NCBI GenBank assembly: GCA_903956835.1
Contig: CAJBOM010000065.1
Location: 1-40,864 of the forward strand
Reading direction: 5' to 3'
DNA length: 40,864 nt
Origin: an uncultured Verrucomicrobiota bacterium
GTDB taxonomy: Bacteria > Verrucomicrobiota > Verrucomicrobiia > Methylacidiphilales > Verrucolacustridaceae
The notes under the pieces were generated by a model. The model saw only the letters and a list, made by a program, of their open reading frames with translations, was not told the DNA's origin and ran no database searches. The position numbers were made by a program, and so were the translations under genes. Shown here in pieces: positions 31,129 through 39,628 of the stretch; the stretch's first letter is position 1, and every line of letters starts with the position of its first letter.

Positions 31129-33665
31129 CGGGCAGGGCTTTCGGAAGTTTTTGCCACCTCAGAAGGAATCAGCAGTTCTTGAGGAGTTCTGGAGAGGAAC
31201 GGGGGCACAGTCATAAAAAGTTTTTTCCCGGACGCGTTCTCCAATCGAAACACCCGCACCCGTGGGGACGGACGGATAGGAATGTCAAAAAATTCCGGAG
31301 CCGCGAGTTTTTTGAATTCATAAATGATCTGGTCGGTCTCGTTCCGAATGACACCCGCGGCGGTTTCGGAATAACCGGATACCCGGTCGCTTCCCGCAGG
31401 CACCACAAAACAGCCGGAATAGCGGCCGCGCAGGTTCGCGGCATCCTCCACCCCCGAAGGCACGGCGATCCGCTCACCCTCAGGCCAGCCGATCTCAGTC
31501 TCATTGAATCCGTCGTCCACCATCAATCGATAAAGTCCATCCTCCTTGGCCGTGAGGAAGATTTCATGCCAGTTCTGGTCGGCAGGAGCCTCCGCTTGGG
31601 CAAGGATCGCCTCGGGGTTGCCCTCCCCCTCGGCCACAGGATCCCGCGCGGGCCTCAAGGTCACCTGAATGGCCCGTTTTTCCCCGTGTCCCCTCCATCC
31701 ACCGGAAACTTTGAGGTTTAATTTCGCGCCCGGATTTTTCGCCCACCACCAAAGAGTCTGGGACTTGGAAAAACGGAAGTTGGCGCCCCCCGTGCCTGGT
31801 GCATCAGGGAAAGCCAAAGGGACAAGGTTTTCGGAAAACCGAGACGGCAGGAACGGCAGAAGCTTATTGGCTTGGACTCCAACCCTAACCAAAGCCTCCA
31901 ACTCTTCCGTGGTAGGAACCGGCGTCAATTTCATATCGACGGGGATGACCCCATTCCAGAGTGCTCGTTGCTCCTTCTTGTATCGGTCAGCCAATTCGGG
32001 GCGGCGGGTCACCACATGATAGTCAAACATGGGCATCTCCCGGCAGGCAAAGGTGTGCCTCTCCAACTCCTGAAAAGCCAGGGCCCGAACTTTTCCCTCG
32101 GTGGACTGGTACTGGTGCATCAACTCGACGAATCGCGTGTAAGCAGCCAATTGCAAAATCCTCTCTCGAATCACCGTCCGGGATTCAGCCGCCAGAGCCT
32201 GCTCCAAACAACGGTACATTCTCGCCACAAGATCCTCCGACAAGAGGGGTTTGCTGGATCCATCCAGCAGATTGTAGAACCGGCGCATCGGGTCTTGGGC
32301 AGATCCGAAGCAGTTGATCGTGAATTCATTCAGTAAAGCTGAGGCAGTCGGCGCTAACGCAGGATTCCAGAGGGATCTGGCAGCCAAGTAATAACCCAAT
32401 CCGTTGGGAGCCCAACCGGATCCGGCTTCACCGACCCAGTAACGTGCACCCGCCTCGTGATATTTCAAGATCGAGTCACGCACAGTGGAGAGATTCGAGG
32501 CGGGGGACCGCCCAGGCAGGTTGAGCTCTATCTTGGAGTTATCGAGGTATTCATAGATCCCCACGTCGGCTCCTTTTTCTTTCCACGCCCTAACCAATTC
32601 AAGAGGGGTATGTCCTCCCCTGATAAAAGTGGTGGCGACTAGAACAATGGCTCCAGGTTGGAGCTGCAACGACGGAGCCTGTGACTGCATATGGTAGGCC
32701 AAAAAAGCAAGTTTTGTGGGAAGCTTTCTTCGATTGAATTCCGCCAATATATAATTGGCAAGATAGACCAGTTGATCCGACGGGGTTCCTATGGCAGACG
32801 TCGTTGGCCAACCTCCTCCATCGGTGGGGCTAAGCCCCAACGTATCCGGTGGTGGATCTTTGTGGACCTGTTCAAGCGCGCTCCTTCGCACCGACTCACA
32901 CAGTTCGGCTTTGTCCACTATCGGCTTAAGACCGCTTCCCTTCGGATTCTCAGGAGTGAACCATTCGGGATGGTTTTTCAACGCTTCCCCACTGGGTCGC
33001 AGGAGTCCGACGGTTTCAAGGACGAAGCCACCTGGAACACGGTTTTTTTTCTCCCAATCTGAAAAGGCTTTCCGAGCCACCTTGCGGTTGGTTTGAAAAA
33101 AAGACCGGGTGAGGAAAGCTGGCGTTTCCCAGCGATCCACATCAACGACAAGTTGAGGAGTTTCCGGAATGAATTCCCAAACAGGTGTTGGAAAATACTG
33201 ACGATAGCCCAAGGAATGGAGCAGGTCGAAAACTCCATCCCGCACCGCTACAGGGGTCTCTCCAACAATCCAAAGGGAGCCACGCTCACTGAGCAATCGA
33301 TATCCTTCCCTCCCTTCCGGCCCCAAGGGGCTTGGCCGGCTGTTGAGGATCTCAGGAAAATCGGCGCGCGTGCCGAGGAAGATTGCAGGCCCAGGAGACG
33401 AGCCTGAGACCACCTCAAACGAGGAGGCGCATATTTTCCCAAGAATCAAAGCAAGATATTGACCCGCCTCAGTTAGGATAGGGTCTGAATCCTTCGGAAG
33501 GGAGATGGCGAGAAATGTTTTGCCATCTGCAGCCAACCGCACCGGCGCAGCTTCACTTGGCCGCAAAGTCCAGCCAAAACAAAGAACACTTACCGCGATA
33601 CAACGCGCCAGAAATCCAAGCGAAAGATCAAAGATGCGAGAGAATTTATGGCGGAGACTTGGCAT
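31125..33665 (-). CDS. Secreted DUF4838 protein, paralogue 3 (divergent)
   Basis: An 846-residue protein with a signal peptide (about 1-39, ending PSEAA). The N-terminal domain (AGQYLALILGKI, AIFLGTRADFPEI, VFDLLHSLGYRQYFPTPVWE) and the central DUF4838 region align with the paralogues at 9940 and 19542. In the usual Cys-rich block it reads LGLSPTDGGGWPTTSAIG (277-293), so the C-x-C-x2-C motif is lost. It keeps the counterparts of the two Glu residues in IYEYLDN and WVGEAGSG. About 200 extra C-terminal residues form a beta-rich domain (LNLKVSGGWRGHGEKR, GLYRLMVDDG). The start ATG overlaps the LamG gene end by 20 bp and the stop overlaps the pseudopilin start. Function unknown. Confidence 0.85.
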   Translation of the reverse strand: MPSLRHKFSRIFDLSLGFLARCIAVSVLCFGWTLRPSEAAPVRLAADGKTFLAISLPKDSDPILTEAGQYLALILGKICASSFEVVSGSSPGPAIFLGTRADFPEILNSRPSPLGPEGREGYRLLSERGSLWIVGETPVAVRDGVFDLLHSLGYRQYFPTPVWEFIPETPQLVVDVDRWETPAFLTRSFFQTNRKVARKAFSDWEKKNRVPGGFVLETVGLLRPSGEALKNHPEWFTPENPKGSGLKPIVDKAELCESVRRSALEQVHKDPPPDTLGLSPTDGGGWPTTSAIGTPSDQLVYLANYILAEFNRRKLPTKLAFLAYHMQSQAPSLQLQPGAIVLVATTFIRGGHTPLELVRAWKEKGADVGIYEYLDNSKIELNLPGRSPASNLSTVRDSILKYHEAGARYWVGEAGSGWAPNGLGYYLAARSLWNPALAPTASALLNEFTINCFGSAQDPMRRFYNLLDGSSKPLLSEDLVARMYRCLEQALAAESRTVIRERILQLAAYTRFVELMHQYQSTEGKVRALAFQELERHTFACREMPMFDYHVVTRRPELADRYKKEQRALWNGVIPVDMKLTPVPTTEELEALVRVGVQANKLLPFLPSRFSENLVPLAFPDAPGTGGANFRFSKSQTLWWWAKNPGAKLNLKVSGGWRGHGEKRAIQVTLRPARDPVAEGEGNPEAILAQAEAPADQNWHEIFLTAKEDGLYRLMVDDGFNETEIGWPEGERIAVPSGVEDAANLRGRYSGCFVVPAGSDRVSGYSETAAGVIRNETDQIIYEFKKLAAPEFFDIPIRPSPRVRVFRLENASGKKLFMTVPPFLSRTPQELLIPSEVAKTSESPAR

Positions 33666-34467
33666 CCCTCTTTCCCTTGCTTACAAATTCCTTCAATCCT
33701 TTTTGATAAAGTTCGCGCATCTCCGCATCCGTCAGGACCGAGCCCCCGAAAAACCCCAGATCATCCACATGGGTCTTGGTCGGCAAGTTGCCCATAGCCT
33801 TCAGGCTGGGCTTGGTCACCGGATCTTCCTCCATAGACCCAATCTTGGTGGCGGGTGTTGATTTGGTTCCTTCCAGAACCCCATTTTTGTAAAACGTCAC
33901 GACCCCGCGGTCAAAAGACATTCCGAGATGGATCCATTCGCCGTTTTCAATTGCAACAGCCTGACTCACCGCCGATCCGTCCTTGGTGGCGAAGCGCAAC
34001 CCCAAACGCGGATGACGGACAAAAGTAAACAAGCCGGAATCTCCCCCGCTCTTCACCGAATCACGACGAAATAGAGTCGCCGATTCCCCTCCGCCTTCAG
34101 GGGGCAAAAGGATCCAGCAGACGATGCTGAACCGCTCCAAAGATCCTCGCAATGAGGCATACGGCTTGGCCAAGAGAGATTGATGGATAGATCCAGCCGT
34201 ATCCCCCTCAGTGGGCACGAGGATTTCCAAACTCCCATTGCCGAATTTTTTAACGTCCGCGTCGATCCTCACATCCTGGGGAACCCGATATAGAAGATCA
34301 TACCCATGCCCGCTCGAGTCCTTAGCCCAACCCGAAGCTTCCGTCTCATCAAAATAAAGGAAGATATCCATGGCAGATTGCTGCCACGCCTGCGCGGAGT
34401 CTAGGCAACCCCAAAGACCAAAAAGGATCGCCAGTCCAAGTCTTAGCCGAAATTGTTTTTTCTGCAT
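33646..34467 (-). CDS. Secreted LamG-like (concanavalin-type) domain protein
   Basis: A 273-residue protein from ATG 34467, with signal peptide MQKKQFRLRLGLAILFGLWG, cleaved near AQA at about 27. The mature part starts MDIFLYFDETEASGWAKDSSGHG and then shows LERFSIVCWILLP, GEWIHLGMSFDRGVVTFYKNGVLEG and VDDLGFFGGSVLTDAEMRELY. This is the classic LamG/concanavalin A-like sandwich used for carbohydrate or surface binding. The frame extends to 34665 inside the LacI gene, but ATG 34467 gives the signal peptide; GGGAAAG-like sequence lies about 6 bases before it. It lies 17 bp after the LacI-type gene, and its 3' end overlaps the DUF4838 start by 20 bp. A binding partner for the enzymes of the cassette is inferred. 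Confidence 0.85.
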   Translation of the reverse strand: MQKKQFRLRLGLAILFGLWGCLDSAQAWQQSAMDIFLYFDETEASGWAKDSSGHGYDLLYRVPQDVRIDADVKKFGNGSLEILVPTEGDTAGSIHQSLLAKPYASLRGSLERFSIVCWILLPPEGGGESATLFRRDSVKSGGDSGLFTFVRHPRLGLRFATKDGSAVSQAVAIENGEWIHLGMSFDRGVVTFYKNGVLEGTKSTPATKIGSMEEDPVTKPSLKAMGNLPTKTHVDDLGFFGGSVLTDAEMRELYQKGLKEFVSKGKRDAKSPP

Positions 34468-34484
34468 GGTGACTTTCCCGTCTG

Positions 34485-35633
34485 CTAAAAAGGAATCACG
34501 TCCTGCCCACAGGCACGAGTTTCTGCAGCCACCTCTTCCCCGCCCATCGGGTTGGAACGGCCACAAGAGGTGCGTAAAACCAGCTCCGATTGAAAAATTT
34601 TCGAAGCCCGAAAGGACGTTTTCTTCTGAATTCGGTCTTTCAAGAGCTTCACGCCCGCAGCGCATGACTGGGCCACATCACTCCGGATGGTCGTAAGTCC
34701 AAACATCGGATATTTTCCAAACTCGTCGTCGTCCGCGCCAGTCACCGCCAGATCCCTGGGAATGCTCAATCCTCGTTCGGTCGCCGCATTAAAGACCCCG
34801 AAAGCTCCCTGATCATTCGAGCACATAATCGCATCGGGCAAAATGTCCGTGCTAAAAAGCCGCTGACTAAACGCATAATTGGCAGCGGCAAAATCATAGC
34901 TAAAACTCTTTGTCTTCAACTGAACCACGATGCCCACCGTGGATCCATGCGTTTGCTGTCGAAAATCAGCCCATCCCTGAAAAAATTCATCCTCCTTGAG
35001 TTGGGGACAGGGTTCACCCAAGGCCTTCTCAAGGCCATCGATTCGTTCCTTGACGGGTCTTGCTTGCGATTCCCCAATCGTCAATAAAAGACATTGATGG
35101 CCAACCTTTTGAAGATGTAGTCCCATTTCACAAAAGGCAGAGCGCATGTCATTGGAAACCGCGACAATGTTCAGCCGATCATCTCCGTAGACTGTAACCA
35201 CAGGAATGCCGGCGCGATTTAGAATTTCAATATATTCGGACCCAAAAGCCTCCATCATGTTGGAGATAATAACTCCTTCGACACGGGCTTGGATCATTTC
35301 ATTGAGGACACGCTCAATACTTCCACCGTGCCACTGAATATCGACCACCATGTAATCGTAACCTGCCGCATTGATGGCTTGCGGGAGCTCAAACGCCACT
35401 TTTCGCGCGATTTCCAGAGCCAATCCAAAATGAATAATTCCCAGTAGATTACTTCGCCCTCTTTGGACTGCCCGAGATGCGCGATTCGGTTGATAGCCGC
35501 ATTTCTTGGCCGTCTGTACAACTAACTCTCTTGTCTTCTTGCTATAACGAAGACTCGCAGAACCCCCTAAAATGCTTGCCACTGTGGATGGTGAAAGCCC
35601 TAGTTTTTCACCGATTTCTTTCTGAGTAATCAT
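34485..35633 (-). CDS. LacI-family transcriptional regulator, second
   Basis: A 382-residue protein. The N-terminal helix-turn-helix MITQKEIGEKLGLSPSTVAS is at residues 1-20, with the hinge PNRASRAVQRGRSNLLGII near 50-68. The rest is a periplasmic-binding-like effector domain ending in RSDVAQSCAAGVKLL and a short tail. It leads the LamG-DUF4838-pseudopilin-glycosidase operon. ATG 35633 has a good ribosome-binding site: AAGGAT, seven bases upstream on the minus strand. The promoter upstream has its -10 inside an operator-like palindrome, so autoregulation is likely. Its operator resembles that of the LacI gene at 504, although the two proteins are not close relatives. Inducer unknown. Confidence 0.92.
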   Translation of the reverse strand: MITQKEIGEKLGLSPSTVASILGGSASLRYSKKTRELVVQTAKKCGYQPNRASRAVQRGRSNLLGIIHFGLALEIARKVAFELPQAINAAGYDYMVVDIQWHGGSIERVLNEMIQARVEGVIISNMMEAFGSEYIEILNRAGIPVVTVYGDDRLNIVAVSNDMRSAFCEMGLHLQKVGHQCLLLTIGESQARPVKERIDGLEKALGEPCPQLKEDEFFQGWADFRQQTHGSTVGIVVQLKTKSFSYDFAAANYAFSQRLFSTDILPDAIMCSNDQGAFGVFNAATERGLSIPRDLAVTGADDDEFGKYPMFGLTTIRSDVAQSCAAGVKLLKDRIQKKTSFRASKIFQSELVLRTSCGRSNPMGGEEVAAETRACGQDVIPF

Positions 35634-35640
35634 TTGTGCA

Positions 35641-35689
35641 ATCCTTATCTATGTAGAGACGATACTACGAAATAACAATTTTTTGTCAA
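35641..35689 (-). promoter_or_regulatory. Promoter, operator and ribosome-binding site of the second lacI-family gene
   Basis: On the minus strand: TTGACA (35689-35684), a 16-bp spacer and TAGTAT (35667-35662). The -10 lies inside the LacI-type palindrome ATGTAGAGACGATACTACGA (35651-35670), which shares ATGTAG-N3-CG-N3-CTAC with the site at 443-462. AAGGAT (35646-35641) lies seven bases before the ATG at 35633. Transcription would start near 35655, giving a leader of about 22 bases. Repressor binding would block the -10. This is the most coherent promoter in the window. Confidence 0.7.
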
Positions 35690-36018
35690 TCGCACCTATT
35701 GTATGATTCTTCATTTAAGCTTTTGGCGGAATAAATTATATTCGTAACCTCTTGAAAGGAATCACTTTTCCGACCCACCGGATGAGCTAACCTGAGTTCT
35801 AATCATTGGACCCAGGGCATGAAAAGAGACGATCGAGAAGATACGCGCCATGAAGTGCTGCCATCTTTACTCTTGAGACGAGTCCTTAACCCGTCTACTT
35901 AAGAATTAGTGGACGATCGTATTCTGCCTAGCATCAGCAAGTAGCTCGCCGACTCTATCCTGACAAAGTTTCCCGCAATGATATCTCTTTCTCAGCACAG
36001 TCCATCCGCTCAACACCC
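35690..36018. other. Gene-free stretch between divergent genes
   Basis: No gene is supported in these roughly 330 bases. There is a hairpin AGACGAGT/ACCCGTCT at 35876-35896 with one mismatch and a five-base loop, but no T-run follows. A 27-codon frame from ATG 35819 has no usable ribosome-binding site. The octamer GACGATCG occurs near 35827 and 35912. No clear promoter for the gene at 36019 was seen. Confidence 0.4.
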
Positions 36019-37548
36019 TTGAAACCGCAACGTCTTCTGCCAGATCTTTTCCTTTTTAAAGATCTCTGCAATGTCTTTGTCATTCGCGATGGCTCCGAGG
36101 CGATCGCCATCGATTTTGGATCCGGGCGATGGAGAAAATATCTTCCTCAACTAGGCATCAAGAACCTCCGACACGTCTTTTTGACCCACCACCACGCCGA
36201 TCAATTGATCGGCCTGTCCGGCCGTCGTTGGCCTTTCGCTATCCATGCCTCCGCTGGCGAAAGGACATTTCTCGACCCTGCCATGCTCCGCACAATCCTC
36301 TCGAAACCATCCGGAGCGGTCTGCCCGCCTAGTTATGCTCCCCCAGCGAAAGGAATTCCAAGAATCTTATTTGATATGGCTCCTTTCGGAGACTTTTTTT
36401 GGAACCGCCATCGCTTCCGCTTTGTCTCTACGCCAGGTCACAGCCGATCCGCTCTGACAATCCTCGCCAACCTCGGCGACCAGCAAGTTGCCTTTTGTGG
36501 AGACGCCGTTTTCGGAAATGGAAAAATCTGGGAACCCCATCACTTGGAATGGCACCATCTTTATCCAGATGGAGTCGAAGCCGCCCGAAACGGCATTCTT
36601 CGACTGGCCGATTTAGGCAACGACCTGCTTTGCCCGTCCCATGGCCCAATCTTACGGACCCGGCCGGAAAAGATTCTCCGCCGCCTCGCAAAAAACCTAG
36701 CCGCCCTGATTCGTGCCCGTGGCAGTGTTTGCCCAGGTGAACCCGACCGTCTCGTACCTGAAACAGCCGCTGGCGAGGGCGCTCGACAGCTCCTTCCCCA
36801 CCTCTACCGCTTTGGCGTCAATGGGTACCTTCTGCTTTCCAAGAGTGGCGAGGCCCTCGCCGTGGACACGCAAGAAAAGGAAATGCCCGTACTTCGCTCC
36901 CTGCTGGCTCGATTGCATATTCCAAAGGTGAGTTGTGCCGTGTCCACGCATCACCATCTGGATCACGCCGATGGCCTACCCGCCCTACGTAAGCAGGGCG
37001 CCCGGATCGTTCTACACCCTTGGGTGGCCCAATGGCTCCGCCAAACCGGTACAAGTCGGCACCCATGGTTTGAAGTTTTGATCCCACGCCGACCGATCCT
37101 GGCCGATCAACTTTGGCCCACTCAAGGAACTTGGCGTTGGAACGAATACCAGTTCCAGATCGCTCCGTTTCCCGGTCAGACTTGGTGGCACTGTGCTTTT
37201 CAAACAGTAGTCGATGGGCGAAAGGTACTGTTCTCCGGAGATAATTTCCAACCCCCATCGCGTTGGTCCGGCCAAGGAGGTTTCTGCGCTTGGAACAGTA
37301 GCCGCCTCGTCACGGGCTATGGAAGGAGCGCCGCCCTTGTCCTGCGGTGGCGTCCAGAAATTCTGGCTTGTGGACACGGCACCAGTTTTTATTTTTCAAA
37401 TAGACATTTCAGGAAAGTCGTGGCCTGGGCCAAGAAAGCGGAACGAGCCCTCCTGAATCTCAGCCCCCATGGTAATTTAGAGCAGGACTATTTTCTGCCC
37501 GCCAAACGTGCTTGGAAATCAATTCTACATTCCCCTCATCTAAAATAA
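36019..37548 (+). CDS. Protein with two tandem metallo-beta-lactamase folds
   Basis: A 509-residue protein made of two MBL-type hydrolase domains. Domain 1 (about 10-230) has THHHADQ (His57, His59, Asp61, but Gln62 where HxHxDH needs His), STPGHS (His141), FCGDAVF (Asp162) and PSHGP (His208). Domain 2 (about 262-470) has THHHLDH (311-316, complete), FPGQTWW (Gln387 where His is expected), FSGDNF (Asp408) and CGHGT (His453). Each half thus lacks a different metal ligand. The function may be one active domain with altered metal binding, or a structural pair. The start is TTG 36019; no in-frame ATG or GTG exists upstream before a stop, and there is no ribosome-binding site, so the N-terminus is uncertain. 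Substrate unknown. Confidence 0.8.
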   Translation: MKPQRLLPDLFLFKDLCNVFVIRDGSEAIAIDFGSGRWRKYLPQLGIKNLRHVFLTHHHADQLIGLSGRRWPFAIHASAGERTFLDPAMLRTILSKPSGAVCPPSYAPPAKGIPRILFDMAPFGDFFWNRHRFRFVSTPGHSRSALTILANLGDQQVAFCGDAVFGNGKIWEPHHLEWHHLYPDGVEAARNGILRLADLGNDLLCPSHGPILRTRPEKILRRLAKNLAALIRARGSVCPGEPDRLVPETAAGEGARQLLPHLYRFGVNGYLLLSKSGEALAVDTQEKEMPVLRSLLARLHIPKVSCAVSTHHHLDHADGLPALRKQGARIVLHPWVAQWLRQTGTSRHPWFEVLIPRRPILADQLWPTQGTWRWNEYQFQIAPFPGQTWWHCAFQTVVDGRKVLFSGDNFQPPSRWSGQGGFCAWNSSRLVTGYGRSAALVLRWRPEILACGHGTSFYFSNRHFRKVVAWAKKAERALLNLSPHGNLEQDYFLPAKRAWKSILHSPHLK

Positions 37549-37720
37549 GCTCTACCCACCTCCCCCCACCTCGTTTTCTTACGCGCTCAAGCCGGGCACC
37601 CTCTTTTCAAGTGGATGAGCTTCTTTCCATCCAATCGCCGACAATGAATTTTCTTCTGGCTGATTTTAGTTCATAAAACATCCATGGTTAGATCAATAGC
37701 AGGTTCACACTGGTGCCGAC

Positions 37721-38680
37721 ATGCCGACTCTTGATAAACCTCTTACCGAACTCAGGCAATACCAAGGGATCAATCCCAAACCGGCTGATTTTGATACCTA
37801 TTGGGATCGCGCCCTCCAAGAACTCAACTCCACTCCTCCCCAGCCTAAACTCCAACCCAACCCCACGATCCAAAGTCACCACTTTGATTGCTTCGATCTG
37901 ACTTTCAACGGTGTCGGAGGTAGCCGCATTTACGCCAAGTACATGCGGCCCCGATCCAAAGGCCAGCATGCGGCGGTTCTTAATTTCCATGGTTACGCTG
38001 GAAACAGCGGAGATTGGGTTTCCAATACCCCTTTTCTCGCCAAGGATGTCTGCGTTGCATCGATGGAGTGTCGCGGCCAAGGAGGGCTGAGCGAAGATCT
38101 CCTCTCCGTTAAGGGCAATACTCACACCGGTCACATCATCCGTGGCCTCCATGACCATCCCGATAAACTCCTTTTCCGCCAAATCTTTCTTGATACCGCT
38201 CAGTTGGCACGTGTCGTTGCTTCCTTTCCCGAAGTCGATCCCGATCGTCTTGGTGCCCAGGGCTGTTCCCAAGGCGGTGGTCTCACCCTCGCCTGTGCAG
38301 CTCTAGAACCCAGGATCAAGCGGATTGCACCTCTTTATCCCTTTCTTTCCGACTATCAACGCGTCTGGGACATGGATCTGGCAAAGGGTGCCTATCAGGA
38401 ATTAAAGACTTACTTCCGCCTTTACGATCCCCGTCATCAACGAGAAAAAGAGATCTTCACCACTCTCGGCTACATCGATGTCCATCATTTGGCCCCACGC
38501 ATCAAGGCAGAAACTCTCATGGGCATAGGATTGCAAGATTCAACGACCCCACCCTCCACCGTCTTCGCCGCTTACAATCATCTGCCGGGAAAGAAAGAAA
38601 TGCTAATTTACCCCGATTACGGACACGAGGTTCTGCCTGGGTTCGCCGATCAGGCGTTTGAATTTCTCGGAAAACTTTAA
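37721..38680 (+). CDS. CE7-type acetylesterase (acetyl xylan esterase/cephalosporin-C deacetylase family)
   Basis: A 319-residue alpha/beta hydrolase with the complete family signature: RGQGG at 118-122, GCSQGG at 181-186 (Ser183), Asp273 in GLQDSTTPP and His302 in YGHEV. Length and motif spacing are normal for CE7. The family removes acetyl groups from short xylan-type or other acetylated oligosaccharides inside the cell. No signal peptide is seen, in keeping with the SASA esterase at 2992. It is 172 bp after the tandem MBL gene. A sequence ACTGGTGCC near 37707, close to the start, is similar to half of the TACCAGTTG family (reverse complement CAACTGGTA), but imperfect. ATG 37721 is the best start. 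The gene is convergent with the ADC-like gene. Confidence 0.93.
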   Translation: MPTLDKPLTELRQYQGINPKPADFDTYWDRALQELNSTPPQPKLQPNPTIQSHHFDCFDLTFNGVGGSRIYAKYMRPRSKGQHAAVLNFHGYAGNSGDWVSNTPFLAKDVCVASMECRGQGGLSEDLLSVKGNTHTGHIIRGLHDHPDKLLFRQIFLDTAQLARVVASFPEVDPDRLGAQGCSQGGGLTLACAALEPRIKRIAPLYPFLSDYQRVWDMDLAKGAYQELKTYFRLYDPRHQREKEIFTTLGYIDVHHLAPRIKAETLMGIGLQDSTTPPSTVFAAYNHLPGKKEMLIYPDYGHEVLPGFADQAFEFLGKL

Positions 38681-38764
38681 CAAACCATTTATCGTTTCAG
38701 TCCTAAGCTGAGGTACTCCTGTTCAGGCTGGGCACTCCTCAATCTATCCTCTGCTGGCTACGCT

Positions 38765-39571
38765 TTATGCTGGCTCAAGAATACGCTGATCCGCCAAGTC
38801 TTTCCCCCCTCGCGAGACGACCCAAGTTGCACTACGCAACTTACCCAATGGCAGATCCGCCAATGCGTTAACAACGTGAAACAGCGTGGGCAGTTGTTCC
38901 CAAGTGGAACGATGAAAATGCACTTTTCCTAATCCGACGAGACGCTCCGTTACTATCAAGGTAGGGTTCTCCGCCGGAGTGATCGTCGCGTAGTTTGCGT
39001 CCGCTTCGCCCGGGCAACCAGTCTTGGGGATATATTTGTAGTGCAATAAAGGGCGCCGCGCGGGGGCAGGCTCGGTTGCTGGATGAAGTTCGTTGAGCTC
39101 CATATCGAGGAAGAGGTGCCCTAACCAGCTTGCACTAAAAAAGCGTGAATCCGCTGGACGGACAGCTTCTTCAATCTCACACCATAGTTTCGCGTAACCC
39201 AGCTCTTCCCTTCCGCTGAGGATGGGATCCGCAAGATTTTCCCAAAGCACGGCAAGAAAATCCCCTTCGACGGGACCCCCGCGAGCATGAAAGATGGCCG
39301 GAAATTTGATTGCTAATGTGGAGTACCCACGTCCGGCCAGCCAATCAACCTTACGGAGGTGCTGAGCCTCGAAAATAATCCGGGTATCGTCCGCTGGAAA
39401 GAACCCTGGCGGCAGAATTCTGGCAATGGCATCTTTTTCAGTCTCAAAAACCACAGAAGCAACCGCCCGTTCTGGAGAAGAATGAGGATCACGCTGGCCT
39501 GGAACTGGGATTTGGCGCGGTCCTGGAAAAGGTCCAAAACCTATAGGCATGCGGAAGTAGGGCTTCATCAT
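38765..39571 (-). CDS. Acetoacetate-decarboxylase-like protein
   Basis: A protein of 268 residues from ATG 39571 (ATGATG; the next ATG at 39568 is equally possible). It matches the ADC fold family: VLPPGF-like ILPPGFFPAD, then GREELGYAKLW, in which Lys128 aligns with the Schiff-base lysine of acetoacetate decarboxylase, and beta-rich C-terminal blocks. The family decarboxylates beta-keto acids or has other Schiff-base functions, and many members are not true acetoacetate decarboxylases. A longer frame starts at TTG 39598. It is downstream of the NagB-family gene on the same strand, 58 bp away, so both may be part of one amino-sugar operon. Actual substrate unknown. Confidence 0.75.
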   Translation of the reverse strand: MMKPYFRMPIGFGPFPGPRQIPVPGQRDPHSSPERAVASVVFETEKDAIARILPPGFFPADDTRIIFEAQHLRKVDWLAGRGYSTLAIKFPAIFHARGGPVEGDFLAVLWENLADPILSGREELGYAKLWCEIEEAVRPADSRFFSASWLGHLFLDMELNELHPATEPAPARRPLLHYKYIPKTGCPGEADANYATITPAENPTLIVTERLVGLGKVHFHRSTWEQLPTLFHVVNALADLPLGKLRSATWVVSRGGKDLADQRILEPA

Positions 39572-39628
39572 AAATCGGCAGAAGAACCTACCCCCCAACC
39601 CAACTCGGATATTCCCGAAGAAGCGTCC

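Noticed and set aside
34468-34665. N-terminal extension of the LamG-like protein
   Set aside because: It lies antiparallel in frame within the LacI gene on the same strand and lacks a signal peptide; ATG 34467 gives one.
35819-35902. 27-codon small protein gene
   Set aside because: No usable ribosome-binding site, no family resemblance, and the length is expected by chance.
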